NCBI GenBank assembly: GCA_947258465.1
Contig: CAMYIQ010000039.1
Coordinates: forward strand, 1-14,183
Length of the DNA: 14,183 nucleotides
Direction of reading: 5' to 3'
From: an uncultured Erythrobacter sp.
GTDB taxonomy: Bacteria > Pseudomonadota > Alphaproteobacteria > Sphingomonadales > Sphingomonadaceae
Positions 13,687 through 14,183 of this stretch are shown piece after piece; the stretch's first letter is position 1; every line of letters starts with the position of its first letter. The notes beneath the pieces were generated by a model. That model was not told where the DNA came from and did no database searches. It saw only the letters and a list, made by a program, of their open reading frames with translations. Both the position numbers and the translations under genes were made by a program.

Positions 13687-14183
13687 GTGCCGACTGAACA
13701 ACTCACCATTCAAGCCGACACTGGCCATACGCTCGACGGAGCGCTCGAATTGCCCACCGGCCTGGTGCGCGGCGCGGCTCTGTTCGCGCATTGCTTCACA
13801 TGCACCAAGCAAAGCAAGGCTGCCGTGAGCATTGCGCGAGCGCTGGCGAAAGAGGGCATTGCCTGTCTGCGCTTCGATTTCACCGGACTTGGCGGCAGCG
13901 AAGGCGATTTCGGGCGAGCCGGTTTCGCGACCGATGTCGCGGATTTGGTGGCGGCCGCCAACGACCTGTTCGAGCGGTTCGACGCACCGGTACTGCTTGT
14001 CGGGCATAGCCTTGGCGGGGCGGCGGTACTGGCTGCAGCCGACGACCTTGGCTTCGACAAGGTCGCTGCCATCGCCACCATCGGTGCGCCTTCGGACGTG
14101 CCGCATGTGCTCGAAAACATCGACGGCGATCTCGATGCGATCCGCGCTGACGGAAGCGGGGCGGTGTCCATTGGCGGGCGCGA
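13687..14183 (+). CDS. Bifunctional alpha/beta hydrolase/OsmC family protein (N-terminal part, cut by window edge)
   Basis: The visible 165 residues form the first part of an alpha/beta hydrolase. LFAHCFTCTKQSKAA (32-46) and LRFDFTGLGGSEGDF (61-75) are characteristic of proteins in which a hydrolase is fused to a C-terminal OsmC peroxide-resistance domain. The OsmC part would lie beyond the right edge and is not seen. The nucleophile elbow is GHSLGG at 106-111, with Ser108 as the expected catalytic residue. The start is GTG at 13687-13689, with AAGGAAAG about nine bases upstream, and the N-terminus PTEQLTI aligns with family starts. The protein has no signal peptide, so it acts in the cytoplasm. 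OsmC domains reduce organic hydroperoxides through cysteine thiols; the hydrolase substrate is unknown. Confidence 0.88.
   Translation, partial: MPTEQLTIQADTGHTLDGALELPTGLVRGAALFAHCFTCTKQSKAAVSIARALAKEGIACLRFDFTGLGGSEGDFGRAGFATDVADLVAAANDLFERFDAPVLLVGHSLGGAAVLAAADDLGFDKVAAIATIGAPSDVPHVLENIDGDLDAIRADGSGAVSIGGR

Noticed and set aside
1..14183. Mobile element, phage, CRISPR array or defence island
   Set aside because: No transposase, integrase, phage structural gene, direct-repeat array, tRNA or recognisable defence gene was seen, and base composition looks even across the window by eye.

Overview
The window is GC-rich, densely packed bacterial chromosome with mostly ordinary housekeeping and accessory genes. 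Protein character points to an alphaproteobacterium of the order Sphingomonadales, probably the Erythrobacteraceae. The signs are a spinster-type MFS carrier, a DUF817 membrane protein, a DOMON-like protein beside tyrS, a CoxE-like VWA protein with a MoxR ATPase, and a fused alpha/beta hydrolase/OsmC protein. This placement is by eye, without database support. I found no rRNA, tRNA, CRISPR array, insertion sequence, integrase or phage gene, and no gene-free stretch longer than about 155 bases.

Layout. Positions 1-4200 read leftward: tyrS, a PilZ-domain protein, an EntS-like MFS exporter, cysK and a dienelactone-hydrolase-family gene cut by the window edge. The last three overlap by 1 to 4 bases and look like one translationally coupled operon. 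Only 32 bases upstream of tyrS, a rightward pair begins: a DOMON-like protein and a DUF1343/NamZ-family protein joined by an ATGA overlap. A separately expressed spinster-type MFS carrier follows (6129-7415).

The carrier's stop codon interlocks (CTAG) with that of a leftward DUF817 membrane protein. That gene sits one base downstream of a CoxE-like VWA protein (8247-9431). Next comes a rightward cytoplasmic chemoreceptor-like protein with a C-terminal sensor-like domain (9558-10961). It runs tail to tail into a leftward GFA-family zinc protein, which overlaps a MoxR-type AAA+ ATPase (11395-12249). The MoxR ATPase and the VWA protein are the usual partners of a metal-insertion or chaperone-like machine, but here they are about 2 kb apart with the receptor between them on the other strand. 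Upstream of moxR lies a secreted class-A-beta-lactamase-like serine hydrolase resembling the ORF12 family. Divergent from it, the window ends inside a bifunctional alpha/beta hydrolase/OsmC gene.

The observations most worth a second look are the MoxR/VWA pair split by a soluble receptor, the receptor's architecture, the PQHG variant in the NamZ-family protein, the ORF12-like hydrolase, and an inverted repeat that could mask the moxR ribosome binding site. None of these amounts to a clearly new system from sequence alone.
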